In this document: one piece after another, positions 50,881-58,518 of the stretch | How the letters are laid out: the number at the start of each line of letters is the position of its first letter | How positions within the stretch are numbered: position 1 is the stretch's first letter | Source of the DNA: BQJU01 sp964015035 | GTDB lineage: Bacteria; Bacteroidota; Bacteroidia; Chitinophagales; Saprospiraceae | DNA length: 64,000 bases | Assembly (NCBI GenBank): GCA_964015035.1 | Contig: CAXHCA010000013.1 | Location: forward strand, 1 to 64,000 | Direction of reading: 5' to 3' | Position numbers and translations under genes: made by a program | Notes under the pieces: model-generated | Told to the model about the DNA's origin: nothing | Seen by the model: the letters and a program-made list of their open reading frames with translations, nothing else | Database searches by the model: none

Positions 50881-50891
50881 AAGGAAGGGAA

Positions 50892-51146
50892 CTAGAGATC
50901 GAGTCCTTTTCCCCGATCTTTTGATTTACTTTTGGAAGTGGATTTTTTTAGGAGCCTTGGCCGGTAGGCTTCCTTCTCTTTTGATTTTTCGTTGCTGTAT
51001 TCCTGCCTGCCTGCCGAGAAGCCCTGAGCATAGGGCGCTTGCTTATCGGCAAAGCCATCCTGAATGGTTTTCGCGAGCTCGGGGCGGTGCTTCTGCAATT
51101 GATAGCCATGATTAAAGCCTTTCTGGATGTAATCTTCTTCTGTCAT
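50892..51146 (-). CDS. Small basic protein, 84 aa
   Basis: Begins MTEEDYIQKGFNHGYQLQKH and ends in a Lys/Ser/Arg-rich tail (KKSTSKSKSKDRGKG). The start overlaps the stop of the HTH gene by one base (TAATG), so they are coupled. Unknown; a DNA-binding partner of the HTH protein is plausible. Confidence 0.55.
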   Translation of the reverse strand: MTEEDYIQKGFNHGYQLQKHRPELAKTIQDGFADKQAPYAQGFSAGRQEYSNEKSKEKEAYRPRLLKKSTSKSKSKDRGKGLDL

Positions 51147-51436
51147 TAGAAAGTATCTTTGGCTTGTTCTTCAATATAGGAGAGGATGGATTCCCGATCG
51201 TAGAGGATAACCTTGCGGCTGGGTTGAGAATAACGGATATGTCCGGCATCCCGGTATTTCTGCAAGGTCGTGCGGGAGGATATATGCAGTAACTTCATGG
51301 CTTCTTCATCATTGATCCATTTCTCCGGCGGACTGGTTTGGGTGCCGCCCAGCCTTTCCACCACATCTTCGACCAGCCGGTAGAATGCTTCTGATTCCAG
51401 GCAAATCACATTGAGACGATTATGGAGCTCCGACAT
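51146..51436 (-). CDS. Excisionase-like HTH protein
   Basis: 96 aa. A helical N-terminus is followed by a MerR/HTH_17-type domain: INDEEAMKLLHISSRTTLQK YRDAGHIRYSQPSRKVILYD. This class is common at the ends of Bacteroidota integrative elements, where it serves as a directionality factor or regulator. It lies next to attR, at the opposite end from the integrase gene, which is unusual for a classic xis but possible after circularisation. Confidence 0.75.
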   Translation of the reverse strand: MSELHNRLNVICLESEAFYRLVEDVVERLGGTQTSPPEKWINDEEAMKLLHISSRTTLQKYRDAGHIRYSQPSRKVILYDRESILSYIEEQAKDTF

Positions 51437-51527
51437 AGCGATGAATTAGCCACTAAAGTTACGATTAATTTGAATATTTTACCGGTCAGGATGCCGGTGA
51501 GCTGGGAGAAGCGAAGTCCAGATTCGC

Positions 51528-51576
51528 TCAGATAGGTTCAGATAGGACCATTTCTTGTTTGAAAATGGTTTGAAAA
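51528..51576. promoter_or_regulatory. Right integrase arm-type sites (candidate)
   Basis: TCAGATAGGTTCAGATA (51528-51545) and GTTTGAAAATGGTTTGAAAA (51557-51576) match the pairs at 8728-8778 in order and orientation. They lie 26-75 bp inside attR, the distance expected for recombinase arm sites. Confidence 0.6.
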
Positions 51577-51578
51577 AC

Positions 51579-51611
51579 AAAAAAGGAGCTATGAAAATTA
51601 ATTCATAACTC
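51579..51611 (-). terminator. Terminator of the intact tRNA-Pro
   Basis: The minus strand reads GGAGTTATGAA ... TTCATAGCTCC followed by TTTTTTTG: a strong intrinsic terminator. It now lies partly in element DNA (the outer stem is in the 67-bp repeat), so the element brings its own terminator for the tRNA it rebuilds. Confidence 0.8.
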
Positions 51612-51668
51612 CTTGATAATCAGTGTCGGGGTACCAGGATTCGAACCTGGGGCCCCCTGCTCCCAAAG
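51602..51668. other. attR, right 67-bp direct repeat
   Basis: Identical to 8587-8653. It supplies the 3' part of the intact tRNA-Pro gene (trailer, acceptor 3' strand, T-arm and the 3' side of the anticodon arm). To its right the host 5' half of the tRNA continues unbroken. Confidence 0.9.
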
Positions 51669-51699
51669 CAGGTGCGCTAACCGGACTGCGCTATACCCC
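51625..51699 (-). tRNA. tRNA-Pro (TGG)
   Basis: 75 nt. Acceptor CGGGGTA pairs with TACCCCG, discriminator A. The D-arm includes AGCGCAGTCCGGTTAGCGC. The anticodon arm CCTGC-TTTGGGA-GCAGG has anticodon TGG, and the T-arm is CCAGGTTCGAATCCTGG. CCA is not encoded. It is the integration target of the element and the only complete copy among four tRNA-Pro-derived sequences in the window. Confidence 0.95.
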
Positions 51700-51741
51700 G
51701 AGTGTTTTTTTCCGGTTATATAAGGAGAACTACTTTTGCCC

Positions 51742-51787
51742 TCCCGATTTTGATCGGGATGCGCTAACCGGACTGCGCTATACCCCG
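51742..51787 (-). pseudogene. tRNA-Pro 5' half joined to a hairpin
   Basis: The minus strand reads TCGGGGTATAGCGCAGTCCG and GTTAGCGCA, the acceptor 5' strand and D-arm of tRNA-Pro, then the hairpin TCCCGATCAAAATCGGGA in place of the anticodon arm, then unrelated sequence (GGGCAAAAGTAGTTCTCC). It is the mirror case to the 3' halves at 7746 and 8173, which carry a related hairpin at the same point. It lies between tRNA-Ser and the intact tRNA-Pro. Confidence 0.8.
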
Positions 51788-51803
51788 AAAATGTTTTTTG
51801 TGG

Positions 51804-51892
51804 CGGTGAAGGCGGGATTCGAACCCGCGGTACCCCGTTAAGAGTACGTCGGTTTAGCAAACCGGTGGTTTCAGCCACTCACCCACTTCACC
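51804..51892 (-). tRNA. tRNA-Ser (GCT)
   Basis: Class II tRNA of ~89 nt. Acceptor GGTGAAG pairs with CTTCACC, discriminator G. The anticodon arm CGGTTTGCTAAACCG carries GCT, a long variable arm (TACTCTTAACGGGGTA) follows, and the T-arm is GCGGGTTCGAATCCCGC. The next bases happen to read CCA. It is the first gene of the tRNA transcript from the promoter at 52032-52061. Confidence 0.95.
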
Positions 51893-52031
51893 GGATTTGT
51901 GTTGAATCATCCTTTTTCTTGCGAAAAAGTTGTCGATGAAAGCAAGAATCTTGTTCTTCACCGAATGCTTCACTTGCTCAATTTCTCAGGCACTTTTGCC
52001 TTTCGATGAATGCTGTTTTCCTGAGCGATTG

Positions 52032-52061
52032 CAAAGGTAAATATCCTGGTATAATTTCCAA
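52032..52061 (-). promoter_or_regulatory. Bacteroidota-type promoter of the tRNA-Ser/tRNA-Pro operon
   Basis: On the minus strand TTG, 19 bases, then TACCTTTG, an exact match to the Bacteroidota -33/-7 consensus (TTG-N19-21-TAnnTTTG). It lies ~140 bp upstream of tRNA-Ser with no gene between. The rest of the 51893-52198 gap shows no other feature. Confidence 0.7.
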
Positions 52062-52198
52062 AAAGAAAATGGAAAATTTTTAACCTTTTTTATCAGCGAA
52101 AATCTATTTGCCTGGATAACAAAAGATTAACCCAGGATTTTTTTTGAGCTCTGAGTTAATCAATGGGAATATTCGTTAAATAGTTCCCGTAGTTGTCG

Positions 52199-53617
52199 TT
52201 ATTTTTCGTTCAGCGACATTTTGATCTTCTTCTCCAACTCAGAAACAGTATCCTTAAAGATGATGTCGGTTTCCATTAAATCCTGAACGGTCTTGCAGGA
52301 GTAAATGACCGTACTATGGTCACGGCCGCCAAAGGTCTCTCCGATGGCTTTGAGTGATTTATCCGTTAGGTTCTTGGCGAGATACATAGAGAGCTGTCTG
52401 GCGATCACTACCTGACGCTTTCTGGTCTTGCCTTGTAGCTTTTCCACGGCCACATCAAAATGTTCAGCTACCAGACTTTGAATAAACTCGACCGTAATCT
52501 CTTTGTTAAGTTGGCTCACAAAGTTTCTTATCACCTCTTTTGCCAGTTCCATGTCTATTTCTCGACGGTTCAACGACGACTGTGCAATCAAAGACACCAA
52601 TACGCCTTCCAACTCCCGAATATTGTTTTTGATATTGTAACTGATGAATTCGGTGACGTCCTGCGGGATTTCTACCCCTTGATGATTCATCTTGGCTTCC
52701 AGGATGGCCATACGGGTTTCTAAATCTGGCGCTTGCAGGTCGGCAGAAAGGCCCCACTTGAAGCGGGAAATCAACCGTTCTTCCATGCCATCCAGATCTT
52801 TGGGTGGACGATCGGAAGTGAGAATGATCTGACGGCCATTTTGATGCAACTGGTTAAAGATGTGGAAAAAGATCTCTTGCGTTTTTTGCTTATTGGCCAA
52901 AAACTGGATGTCATCCACGATCAAAACATCGATCAACTGGTAGAAGTTGACAAAGTCGTTTACCGCATTATTCTTGATAGACTGAATAATCTGATTGGTG
53001 AATTTCTCCGAAGATACGTATAATACGTTTTTCTCAGGAATCTTCTTAACTACATCATTACCAATAGCTTGTGCAAGGTGGGTTTTGCCAAGTCCCACAT
53101 CACCAAAGATGACCAATGGGTTAAAAGAGGTCCCTCCCGGCTTTTTGGCAATAGCCAACCCTGCAGACCGTGCCAGTCGGTTGCAGTCTCCTTCAATATA
53201 GTTGTCAAAGAGATAATTAGGATTGAGCTGTGGGTCAATCCGTACCTTTTTGATACCGGGAATTACAAATGGGTTTTTGATGTTTTCGGTATCGATCATG
53301 CCTGGTACATAATGGTCTCCATTCTTAGCTTCCCCCGGGCGATTTGTTTCTTTACCGTTTTTGTTGGTTGTCAAAATCTGATACTCCAACTTAGCTTTTT
53401 CGCCTAGCTCTTTGCGAATAGATGTTTTCAATAGGGCAACGTAGTGCTCTTCCAACCATTCATAAAAGAACCGGTTGGGAACCTGGATGGTTAGCGCGTT
53501 CCTGTCCAAACGAACAGGCTTGATCGGCTCAAACCAGGTCTTGAAGCTCTGCAGATTCACATTTCTCCGAATCGTCTGCAGACAGTTACCCCACACTGTA
53601 GCATGATCTTTTAGCAT
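52199..53617 (-). CDS. dnaA: Chromosomal replication initiator DnaA
   Basis: 472 aa. Domain I (WGNCLQTIRRNVNLQSFKTW FEPIKP) and the AAA+ core with Walker A FGDVGLGKTHLAQAIGND, Walker B DVLIVDDIQFLANK and sensor II region are present. Domain IV ends in the DNA-binding signature GGRDHSTVIYSCKTVQDLM. It binds DnaA boxes and opens oriC. Length and order are normal. Its start (MLKDHATVW) follows a plausible promoter at 53656-53687. Confidence 0.97.
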   Translation of the reverse strand: MLKDHATVWGNCLQTIRRNVNLQSFKTWFEPIKPVRLDRNALTIQVPNRFFYEWLEEHYVALLKTSIRKELGEKAKLEYQILTTNKNGKETNRPGEAKNGDHYVPGMIDTENIKNPFVIPGIKKVRIDPQLNPNYLFDNYIEGDCNRLARSAGLAIAKKPGGTSFNPLVIFGDVGLGKTHLAQAIGNDVVKKIPEKNVLYVSSEKFTNQIIQSIKNNAVNDFVNFYQLIDVLIVDDIQFLANKQKTQEIFFHIFNQLHQNGRQIILTSDRPPKDLDGMEERLISRFKWGLSADLQAPDLETRMAILEAKMNHQGVEIPQDVTEFISYNIKNNIRELEGVLVSLIAQSSLNRREIDMELAKEVIRNFVSQLNKEITVEFIQSLVAEHFDVAVEKLQGKTRKRQVVIARQLSMYLAKNLTDKSLKAIGETFGGRDHSTVIYSCKTVQDLMETDIIFKDTVSELEKKIKMSLNEK

Positions 53618-53639
53618 TCTCCAGAATAAAATAGAGACC

Positions 53640-54018
53640 CTCGGCCTCGGTTAAACAAAATAAAGTAACCTGCTGTAATTAATGCAAGAGTATCAGTAAG
53701 CTAGAGCAAAATGCAGATGAAAAACGATTGTGGATGAGCAAGGGGATCAACCGTAATTCTTTTCTCTGGTTGCCTTCGTTATTTTTGAAGGGATACAAAG
53801 TTGGGAAAAAATCTTCAAAAGGGAAGCCTATCTAGGAAGGTTTTTTTAAATTTTTTTTTTGCTAATTTTTGCTGTCAATTTTAAGCTGACAAAGCCAAAA
53901 ATATCACCAAAAACAAGAAGGCATTGGTTCTCAGGGAGTTTGTTATTTTGAGGTACTTTTTAGTGCCCAAAGTTGGCCTTGTCGGACATCTGCTTTCATC
54001 ATTTTGATGAAAAGGCTC
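53640..54018. other. Gene-free dnaA upstream region
   Basis: Holds a possible dnaA promoter on the minus strand (TTG at 53687-53685, then TTATTTTG near 53656-53663), one near-consensus DnaA box TGTGGATGA (53729-53737) and an AT-rich block with long T/A runs at 53846-53878. This could be an autoregulatory or origin region, but a single weak box is not enough to call oriC. Confidence 0.35.
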
Positions 54019-54933
54019 CTAACCAACCAGCAAATTTTTACAACTCAGACAGGTTCCTTTTTTGTTTCTTTCAAAGTAAACTTCCAAACGACCAAGCATA
54101 ATTCCTGCCCAACCGACTTGGTTGATGTAAGTAGCTGTTCCTCCTAAGTTTTTAATAATCGTGGGTTCGTTAAGGAAAGTATGCGTGTGACCACCCAGAA
54201 TGAGGTCAATATTCCTGGAATTTTCTGCCAGTACCGTATCCGAGACCTTTTCCTCCCGATAGCGATAGCCAAGGTGGGATAAGCAAATGACAAAATCACA
54301 TTTTTCGTCATTCTTTAATAGGCTGGCATAGTGATTGGCGCGTTCAATGGGGTCGAGGTAGCGGGTATTGCCGTAGAGACTTTCAGGAACGAGGCCTTTG
54401 AGTTCAATGCCTAAGCCAAAGACACCAATCTTGATTGGCCCTTTTTTGAAAATCTGATAAGGCTTGACTTTGTCGGCCATCAAGGTGTCGGAGAAATCAT
54501 AATTGGAACTAATAAACGAAAAATTGGCATGAGGTAGCTGCTTGTGTAAGCCCTCCAAACCTGCATCAAAATCGTGATTGCCAATGGTCGCTGCGTCATA
54601 TTGCATGGCCGACATCAGCTTAAATTCCAATTCTCCACCAAAGAGATTGAAATAGGGCGTTCCCTGAAAGATATCACCCGAGTCTAACAAAAGTACGTGC
54701 TCTTCCTGAGCGCGGATCTTCTTAATTAAGCTGGCTCGTCTACTCGCCCCGCCTAATCCTTGATTGCGGCCACCGTCCATCGGAAAAGGGTCAATCCGGC
54801 TGTGTACATCATTGGTGTGGAGAATCGTTAGTTTGATCACTTCTGGGTTGACTGCAGCTTGTAAAGGCAGAGCACCCGTACCGATCATTAGACTGCCAGC
54901 GGCCATTTTTTGTAAAAAGATCCGACGTTTCAT
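54019..54933 (-). CDS. 5'-nucleotidase-type metallophosphatase, catalytic half
   Basis: 304 aa. A Tat-like or Sec N-terminus (MKRRIFLQKMAAGSLMIGTG) is followed by the calcineurin-like metallophosphoesterase core: ILHTNDVHSRIDPF, LLLDSGDIFQG, TIGNHDFDAG and ILGGHTHTF, the metal ligands of UshA-like nucleotidases. It lacks the C-terminal substrate-specificity domain, which is encoded by the next gene upstream in the same operon (stop to start 4 bp). It would act outside the cytoplasm on nucleotides or phosphoesters. Confidence 0.88.
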   Translation of the reverse strand: MKRRIFLQKMAAGSLMIGTGALPLQAAVNPEVIKLTILHTNDVHSRIDPFPMDGGRNQGLGGASRRASLIKKIRAQEEHVLLLDSGDIFQGTPYFNLFGGELEFKLMSAMQYDAATIGNHDFDAGLEGLHKQLPHANFSFISSNYDFSDTLMADKVKPYQIFKKGPIKIGVFGLGIELKGLVPESLYGNTRYLDPIERANHYASLLKNDEKCDFVICLSHLGYRYREEKVSDTVLAENSRNIDLILGGHTHTFLNEPTIIKNLGGTATYINQVGWAGIMLGRLEVYFERNKKGTCLSCKNLLVG

Positions 54934-54936
54934 AGG

Positions 54937-55680
54937 CTAGTTTTTTATCCTTTCTTCAAGAGCTGCCTTTTGAGGAGTTGCAGCATTCCTCTCGATGTGT
55001 TTGATGATCAAATCTCTAATTAGATAAGGTGTTTGAATACGGTTTTTATCTTTCAAGAAATCAGCATTTCCGCCACCATTGGCAATGTAGTCAGGCATGG
55101 CTACCCAGTAAGTTTTGGTATCACTCAGTGGTTCGTTGTTGAGTCGGATTTTTTTTGCTTTTCCTCCCTCAATTTGGTAGGAGAGGGCTTTGCTAATCGG
55201 CCAGCCGCCATCTTCGGCCATGAGGTGAATGAACTTCCGGGTGTGATTGGCATCCAATTCAACAACTACGGCCAGATTGTCAAAAGGCATGAGTTCAAAC
55301 ACCTTTCCTCGTGTAATGGGGCCTTCCGGAATGCTGGAAATGCGTATCCCCCCGTAATTCTGAACGGTAAAATCAATCTTTTGGTCAACCACCTGAGTAA
55401 TTTCTTCTTGTAATAAATCGGCCAACCAGTTTCCGAGCGTGGATTCGGGCTGGTTCTTGGTCAATTCCATACCAATGGTCCCGATAACCTGATTCATTTC
55501 ACGATCAAACTGAGCTTTATAAGGCTCAATAATGACTTCAATTGCTTGGTCTCCACTACCTTGGGAATCATCGATTCGGTAAAGGTTTGGTTCAATATCA
55601 GCCAGGTGATTTACTTTACATGCTCCAATTGTGAGCGATAAGAAGCCAAGTGTAAGGATGGAAGTAATAATGCGTTGCAT
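54937..55680 (-). CDS. 5'-nucleotidase C-terminal domain lipoprotein
   Basis: 247 aa from ATG 55680 (the open frame reaches further, but that part has no signal). The lipoprotein signal MQRIITSILTLGFLSLTIGA ends at Cys21. The mature part is the 5_nucleotid_C fold: GNWLADLLQ, FTVQNYGGIRIS, PFDNLAVVVEL, YWVAMPDYIANGGGNADFL. It pairs with the catalytic half downstream to form a split UshA-like enzyme, an arrangement common in Bacteroidota. Confidence 0.85.
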   Translation of the reverse strand: MQRIITSILTLGFLSLTIGACKVNHLADIEPNLYRIDDSQGSGDQAIEVIIEPYKAQFDREMNQVIGTIGMELTKNQPESTLGNWLADLLQEEITQVVDQKIDFTVQNYGGIRISSIPEGPITRGKVFELMPFDNLAVVVELDANHTRKFIHLMAEDGGWPISKALSYQIEGGKAKKIRLNNEPLSDTKTYWVAMPDYIANGGGNADFLKDKNRIQTPYLIRDLIIKHIERNAATPQKAALEERIKN

Positions 55681-55758
55681 GGATGAAGATTCTCGTGCGA
55701 AGATAGGCAATCTTAAGGTTAAATTTCTAAATTCGTAGATCAACAAAAACCCGAGTGT

Positions 55759-57153
55759 ATGTCTCTCTCCAAAAATGTCATCGTCATCATCGCTGTAATA
55801 CTGGCTGGTGGCTTGATTTATTATTGGTTCCAGCCCGGAGAAAAAGTTCAACAATCCGATATCCTCAGCACAGTCAATCGTGGAGAGTTTGTCATTAAGG
55901 TAACAGCTACCGGTGAGCTGAACGCCAAGAAATCAGTGAAAATCCGTGCGCCCCAGGGTATGCGCCCAGCGGGGATTTACGAAACCACATTATCCGATTT
56001 GGTTCCGGAAGGTACCGTCGTAAAAGAGGGAGAATATGTGGCCGCCCTTGACCGTACGGAGTTGGCCAATAAAATGAGTAATGTGCAGACGGAATTGGAG
56101 AAAATTCAAACCCAATTGGAGCAAGCCAAAATTGATACAGCCATTGAAATGCGCGGCTTACGCGATCAGTTGATCAATCTCAACTTTACAAAAAAAGAGA
56201 AACTACTCAAAGTAGAACAGAACAAATACGAGCCGCAATCAGTCATTCAGCAAACGCAGCTAGACCTGGAACGGACGGAACGAGATTATCAGCAGCTGCA
56301 GCAAAAATACCTGCTAAAAGAACAGCAATCTATTGCTAAGATACAGGAAATCAATGCATTGCTAAAGCAAAATCAAAGCCAGCTACAGAAATACGTCGAC
56401 TTGTCTAATGAATTTACCATTAAAGCGCCTGAAACGGGGATGGTGATCTACGCCCGCAGCTGGAACGGTAAAAAGGAACCGGGAAGTCGGATTTCCGCAT
56501 GGGATCCGGTAGTGGCAGAATTGCCTGATTTGAGTGATATGATTTCCAAAACCTATGTCAACGAAGTAGACATCAGCAAGGTGAAGGCGGGACAGGACGT
56601 AACTATAAAAGTGGATGCTTTTCCCGAAGAGGAATATACGGGAGTGGTTCTGCAGGTGGCCAATATTGGTGAGCAATTGCGTGGCTACGATGCCAAGGTG
56701 TTTGAAGTAGTGGTACAGGTCAATGAGGTAGATTCCATCTTGCGGCCGGCGATGACGACGAGCAACGAAATTGTGACAGACACCTATCAAGATGTGGTTT
56801 TTGTGCCGTTGGAAGCCATTCAAACCGATAGTCTCACCTATGTATATAAGAATCAAAATGGTAAGGTGGTACGACAAGAAGTGATTACCGGACTTAGTAA
56901 CGATGATGAGATCATTGTGGAACATGGTTTGCAGGAAGGGGATCAAGTCTATCTCACCGTTCCGGATGGAGGAAAGGATGCTACTTTGGTGGCCTTAGAT
57001 CCCAGTATAAAAGAAGAAATTCGTAAAAAGCAGGAAGAGGAGCGATTGGCCAAGGAAGCCAGAGCCAAAGCAAGACAGGAGAAGTTGAAAAATTTGGAAA
57101 TGCCTTCGTCAAATTCTGGTGGAGATAATGGCTTCATGATAATTATGGACTAA
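55759..57153 (+). CDS. MacA/HlyD-like membrane fusion protein
   Basis: 464 aa. An N-terminal membrane helix (VIVIIAVILAGGLIYYWF) is followed by a lipoyl-like half (RGEFVIKVTATGELNAKKSV), a long coiled-coil hairpin (~residues 105-215, rich in Gln/Glu), a second lipoyl half (FTIKAPETGMVIYARSWNG) and beta-barrel and membrane-proximal domains. It links an inner-membrane transporter to a TolC-like channel. First gene of a three-gene operon, divergent from the nucleotidase pair across 78 bp. Confidence 0.88.
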   Translation: MSLSKNVIVIIAVILAGGLIYYWFQPGEKVQQSDILSTVNRGEFVIKVTATGELNAKKSVKIRAPQGMRPAGIYETTLSDLVPEGTVVKEGEYVAALDRTELANKMSNVQTELEKIQTQLEQAKIDTAIEMRGLRDQLINLNFTKKEKLLKVEQNKYEPQSVIQQTQLDLERTERDYQQLQQKYLLKEQQSIAKIQEINALLKQNQSQLQKYVDLSNEFTIKAPETGMVIYARSWNGKKEPGSRISAWDPVVAELPDLSDMISKTYVNEVDISKVKAGQDVTIKVDAFPEEEYTGVVLQVANIGEQLRGYDAKVFEVVVQVNEVDSILRPAMTTSNEIVTDTYQDVVFVPLEAIQTDSLTYVYKNQNGKVVRQEVITGLSNDDEIIVEHGLQEGDQVYLTVPDGGKDATLVALDPSIKEEIRKKQEEERLAKEARAKARQEKLKNLEMPSSNSGGDNGFMIIMD

Positions 57154-58490
57154 TGCAGCGAATCTTATTTAATTTTTTCTTAGCATTGGAAGGTATCAAT
57201 GCCAATAAATTGCGTTCCTTTCTCACCGCACTAGGGATCATCTTTGGCGTGGCAGCAGTCATCGCGATGTTGGCCATTGGAACCGGCGCCAAACAATCCA
57301 TTTTGGAGCAGATGAGATTGATTGGCACCAATAATATTGTGGTGAAATCTGTGGTCAACCCGGAAGGCAAAGAGAATGGAGACAACAACAATACCAACAA
57401 TGGGAATAACCAAAATAGAGAGGACAAAAAGCCTTGGTCACCGGGGTTGACCCTTGAAGATATGTATGCTTTGCAAAAGGTGCTGCCAACCATTGACGCT
57501 GCGAGCCCGGAAATTGTCTTACCGACCAATATTATCCAATCGGCCAAAATGGAGAAGGCCAAATGTGTCGGTATTACCAATACTTTTTTTGATTTGAATG
57601 GACTAAAGCTTGAAGCGGGCAACTTCTTTCAGGATCATCACATGGAAGGTGGGCGCCCGGTATGTATTATTGGCCAACATATACAAACCAAGTTTTTTAG
57701 CCAGGAAAACCCGATCGGTCGCAAGATCAAATGCGGCAATACCTGGCTGACCATCATTGGTGTTTTAGCCAAAAGGTCGGTGAGTAAAGAGAGTTTGGTG
57801 AATTTGGGTATACGAGATTATAATTCAGATGTTTATGTGCCGGTAACAACCGCCTTGTTGCGATTTAAGAATCGAGGAGTGGTTACCAAAGAAGATATCA
57901 GTAGCCGCCGGAATAACAATGCTTCCGAGGACGAAAATTACCATCAATTGGACCGATTGGTCATTCGGGTTAAAGAATCCACAACACTCAAAGCTTCCGC
58001 AGATGTCATCGCTCGCATGTTGAGGCGACGTCACCAGGAGGTTGTGGATGTGGAAATTGAGGTTCCCGAACTTTTGCTGGAGCAGGAACAAAAAACGCAG
58101 GATACGTTTAACCTGGTTCTGGCCGTAATTGCCGGCATTTCACTTTTGGTAGGAGGAATAGGTATTATGAACATTATGTTGGCTTCCGTATTGGAGCGGA
58201 TCAAAGAAATTGGTGTGCGCCGGTCATTGGGCGCCAATCAGCAGGACATTATTTTGCAATTCTTATTTGAGGCTGTATTTATCAGTTTGATCGGGGGCTT
58301 GGTCGGTATCTTTCTGGGCGTTATCTCGGCTCGGACCATTGCTGCTTACGCAGAAATTCCGACTATCGTTTCCGCTTGGTCCATCATCTTAGCCTTCGGT
58401 GTCGCTGCTAGCATCGGCTTGATTTTTGGCATTTTTCCTGCCAGAAAAGCCGCACAACAAGATCCAATTAAGGCATTGCGTAGTGATTAA
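57153..58490 (+). CDS. MacB-like ABC transporter permease (FtsX-type)
   Basis: 445 aa, overlapping the fusion protein by one base (TAATG). It has an N-terminal helix (FLTALGIIFGVAAVIAML), a ~240-residue periplasmic domain with an Asn-rich insert (NNNNTNNGNNQNRED), and three C-terminal helices (AVIAGISLLVGGIGIMNIML, FISLIGGLVGIFLGV, IILAFGVAASIGLIFGIF) ending in FPARKAAQQDPIKALR, the FtsX/MacB signature. The ABC ATPase is not fused and not adjacent; it must be encoded elsewhere. Confidence 0.88.
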   Translation: MQRILFNFFLALEGINANKLRSFLTALGIIFGVAAVIAMLAIGTGAKQSILEQMRLIGTNNIVVKSVVNPEGKENGDNNNTNNGNNQNREDKKPWSPGLTLEDMYALQKVLPTIDAASPEIVLPTNIIQSAKMEKAKCVGITNTFFDLNGLKLEAGNFFQDHHMEGGRPVCIIGQHIQTKFFSQENPIGRKIKCGNTWLTIIGVLAKRSVSKESLVNLGIRDYNSDVYVPVTTALLRFKNRGVVTKEDISSRRNNNASEDENYHQLDRLVIRVKESTTLKASADVIARMLRRRHQEVVDVEIEVPELLLEQEQKTQDTFNLVLAVIAGISLLVGGIGIMNIMLASVLERIKEIGVRRSLGANQQDIILQFLFEAVFISLIGGLVGIFLGVISARTIAAYAEIPTIVSAWSIILAFGVAASIGLIFGIFPARKAAQQDPIKALRSD

Positions 58491-58518
58491 CATTAACCAC
58501 CCACTGAAAAATAACTTC

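Larger units (their letters stand above)
8587..51668. mobile_element. Integrated plasmid-like mobilisable element in tRNA-Pro
   Basis: Bounded by 67-bp direct repeats of the tRNA-Pro 3' part, with an intact tRNA restored on the right, a tyrosine recombinase 0.15 kb inside the left end, a small HTH (excisionase-like) gene at the right end and matching repeat pairs inside both ends. The element carries replication (RPA-type initiator, iterons, ParA/RHH, SSB, primase), mobilisation (MobF relaxase, VirD4-like ATPase, oriT candidate), stability (ParDE, VapBC) and cargo genes. No VirB/Tra mating-pair genes are visible, so I class it as integrative and mobilisable. The 10.9-20.4 kb cargo looks like host-type Bacteroidota DNA, while the backbone looks proteobacterial. 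Confidence 0.85.

Noticed and set aside
8587..51668. Chimeric assembly of a Bacteroidota contig and a proteobacterial plasmid
   Set aside because: Both ends show the exact tRNA-derived direct repeats, paired inner repeats and a Bacteroidota integrase expected of real insertion; T9SS cargo lies within. Not fully excluded without reads.
51623..51878. Frames across the tRNA cluster (both strands)
   Set aside because: Their translations are tRNA sequence read as protein (for example GALTGLRYTP repeats).
53640..54018. Chromosomal oriC upstream of dnaA
   Set aside because: Only one near-consensus DnaA box and one AT-rich block; kept as a low-confidence note, not called an origin.
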